Shown one piece after another: positions 62,523 to 64,000 of a DNA stretch of 64,000 nucleotides (the first letter of the stretch is position 1; each line of letters opens with the position of its first letter). A model generated the notes under the pieces. That model ran no database searches. It saw only the letters and a list, made by a program, of their open reading frames with translations, and had not been told where the DNA came from. The stretch is from Massilia sp. BSC265 (lineage in GTDB: Bacteria > Pseudomonadota > Gammaproteobacteria > Burkholderiales > Burkholderiaceae_D), in the NCBI RefSeq assembly GCF_000740675.1, contig NZ_JPXI01000029.1, forward strand, positions 124,001 to 188,000. The letters run 5' to 3'. Position numbers and translations under genes: made by a program.

Positions 62523-64000
62523 CTACGGCGCCGCTGCGTCCTCGGTGGAGCAGACCAGCGCGCGCAGCCGGGCCAGCGGCATCGGCCGCGCCAGGTAGTA
62601 GCCCTGGGCCTGGTCGCAGCGCGCCGAGCGCAGGAAGGCCAGCACCTCGGCGGTCTCGACGCCTTCGGCCACCACGGCCATCCCGAGCGCATGCGCCATG
62701 TCGACGAAGGCCTTCACGAAATCGACGGTGGTCACGTTCTCGTCCTGCTGCATCACGAAGGAGCGGTCGAGCTTGAGCACGTCGATCGGGAAACGGCGCA
62801 GATAGGCCAGGCTCGAATACCCGGTGCCGAAATCGTCCACCGCGACCTGGATGCCGAGGCTCTTGAGCTCGCGCAGCATCGTGGCAGTGTGGTCGATGTC
62901 CTCGATGAGCGCGCTTTCGGTCAGTTCCAGCTCCAGGCAATCGGGCGGCAAGCCCGACCTCGAGAGCGTTGCGCATACCTCGGCCGCGAAACCGGCCTGC
63001 GCCAGTTGGCGCGCCGACACGTTGACCGACACCACGACCTTGCGGCCGCATGCGTCCATCAGCTCGCGCGTGCGGGTGCAGGCTTCTTCCATGACCCAGC
63101 GCCCGATCGCATTGATCAAGCCGGTCTCCTCCGCGATGCCGATGAACTGCTGCGGCGGGACCTGGCCGCGCTCCGGGTGGTTCCAGCGGATCAATGCTTC
63201 CATGCCGTAGAGGGCCGTGCCGCCCGGGGCGGCGGGGCACAGCGAATAGCGCGGCTGGTAGTGCAGCTCGAATTCTTCGCGCGCCAGGGCCGGGCGCAGC
63301 GATACCTCGAGCGCCATGCGCGCCTGGGTGGCAAGCGTCATTTCCGGTTCGAACAAGCGGTAGCGGTTGCGGCCCGCGTTCTTGGCGCGGTACATGGCGG
63401 TGTCGGCGGTCTGGAACAGGGCTTCGCGGGTCTGCGCATCCCCGGGGTACATGCTGATGCCGATCGAGGCGCCGACGATCACGTCGATGCCGCCTACCTT
63501 TACCGGCGCGGTCAGCACGTCGAGCAGCTTGTCGGCGATGACTGCCGCGGCCGGCTGGCCGCTGGCGCAATGGGCGGCCACCACGAATTCGTCGCCGCCG
63601 AGGCGCGCGATGATGTCGGTGGGCCGCACGACGCGGCGCAGGCGTGCGGCGACCTCGCACAGCAGGACGTCGCCCATCTCGTGGCCGAAGGAGTCGTTGA
63701 CTTCCTTGAAGCGGTCGAGGTCGAGGAACATCACCGCCACCGATGAGCCGTAGGGGCAGTCGTCCAGCATCTGCTGCACGCGCTCGCCCAGCAAGGCGCG
63801 GTTGGGCAGGCCGGTGAGGGTGTCGTGGGTCGCCAGTTCCTGCAGCCGGCTCTCGGCCGCCTTGCGCCCCGTGATGTCGGTCATCAGGCCGGTGAGCGAG
63901 ATTGCGCGCCCCGCGGCGTCGCGCTTGATGCTGCCGTTGAACAGCACATGGATGGGCTGGCCGTGGCGGTGCCGCAGGACCGCCTCCACGCCCTGCACGG
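62523..64000 (-). CDS. PAS-GGDEF-EAL protein, N-terminus beyond window
   Basis: The gene enters from the right edge; about 490 codons are visible. The visible start is the end of a PAS/PAC sensor (SLTGLMTDITGRKAAE). Then comes a GGDEF domain with intact loop RLGGDEF and RPTD five residues upstream as an inhibitory site, and an EAL domain beginning MEALIRW with ELTES, VDDFGTGYSS, KLDRSFV and AEGVE. Both c-di-GMP synthesis and breakdown sites look intact, so the net direction cannot be told. The true start lies past 64000. Confidence 0.92.
   Translation of the reverse strand, partial: VQGVEAVLRHRHGQPIHVLFNGSIKRDAAGRAISLTGLMTDITGRKAAESRLQELATHDTLTGLPNRALLGERVQQMLDDCPYGSSVAVMFLDLDRFKEVNDSFGHEMGDVLLCEVAARLRRVVRPTDIIARLGGDEFVVAAHCASGQPAAAVIADKLLDVLTAPVKVGGIDVIVGASIGISMYPGDAQTREALFQTADTAMYRAKNAGRNRYRLFEPEMTLATQARMALEVSLRPALAREEFELHYQPRYSLCPAAPGGTALYGMEALIRWNHPERGQVPPQQFIGIAEETGLINAIGRWVMEEACTRTRELMDACGRKVVVSVNVSARQLAQAGFAAEVCATLSRSGLPPDCLELELTESALIEDIDHTATMLRELKSLGIQVAVDDFGTGYSSLAYLRRFPIDVLKLDRSFVMQQDENVTTVDFVKAFVDMAHALGMAVVAEGVETAEVLAFLRSARCDQAQGYYLARPMPLARLRALVCSTEDAAAP

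Overview
The window is GC-rich, densely packed, single-copy chromosomal DNA of a Gram-negative bacterium. Several features point to a betaproteobacterium of the Oxalobacteraceae, of the Massilia/Telluria/Duganella kind: a TctABC (Bug-type) uptake system, a DUF455/DNA polymerase II pair, many c-di-GMP enzymes, LytS/LytTR systems, and a sugar locus with TonB-dependent receptors. This placement is inferred from gene content only. No rRNA, tRNA, CRISPR array, transposase or prophage gene was seen.

Layout. 1-5.2 kb: a sialidase-like secreted protein, an intact LytS/LytTR two-component pair followed by a structured terminator-like element, and a membrane diguanylate cyclase. 5.4-12.1 kb: a membrane protein, an isochorismatase-like hydrolase, DUF455 plus DNA polymerase II, a lower-GC FkbM methyltransferase and a secreted Sel1-like protein. 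12.3-19.6 kb: two leftward operons, tctCBA (tricarboxylate-type uptake) and paoABC-like (molybdenum aldehyde oxidoreductase). 19.7-27.7 kb: a DUF2145 pair, a diguanylate cyclase, an Atm1-type ABC exporter, purU, a truncated LOV-domain ORF, and an SDR gene divergent from a LysR gene. 27.7-36.7 kb: a wrecked second LytS/LytTR system, an acetyltransferase, a GAF-GGDEF-EAL protein, an ankyrin protein, a pirin/OsmC/LysR group, a DedA protein and a Pro/Ala-rich membrane protein. 36.8-46 kb: an MBOAT/SGNH acetylation pair, then a translationally coupled DUF2236 oxygenase / 7TM hybrid kinase / REC-GGDEF operon with a decayed paralogue of the kinase downstream. 46.1-60.9 kb: a carbohydrate locus with two TonB receptors, two GH43 glycosidases, an ABC sugar importer and a LacI regulator. 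60.9-64 kb: a 2-hydroxyacid dehydrogenase, a HEPN-like protein and a PAS-GGDEF-EAL protein cut by the window edge.

How the parts fit. In the carbohydrate locus, oligosaccharides probably cross the outer membrane through the TonB receptors. They would be cut by the exported GH43 enzyme, imported by the MalFGK-like ABC system, and finished by the signal-less GH43 enzyme, with LacI sensing the product. Arabinose- or xylose-containing glycans are the likeliest substrate by family. Five c-di-GMP enzymes in 64 kb, one of them the output of a hybrid-kinase phosphorelay, indicate heavy second-messenger control.

The most unusual items are the DUF2236/kinase/GGDEF operon and its decayed copy; the deletion-fused and frameshifted LytS/LytTR remnant; the truncated LOV photosensor ORF; the paired 17-bp palindromes before the pirin gene; and the HEPN-like protein with a GTG start. 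Antisense reading frames are long throughout because of GC bias and were not annotated.
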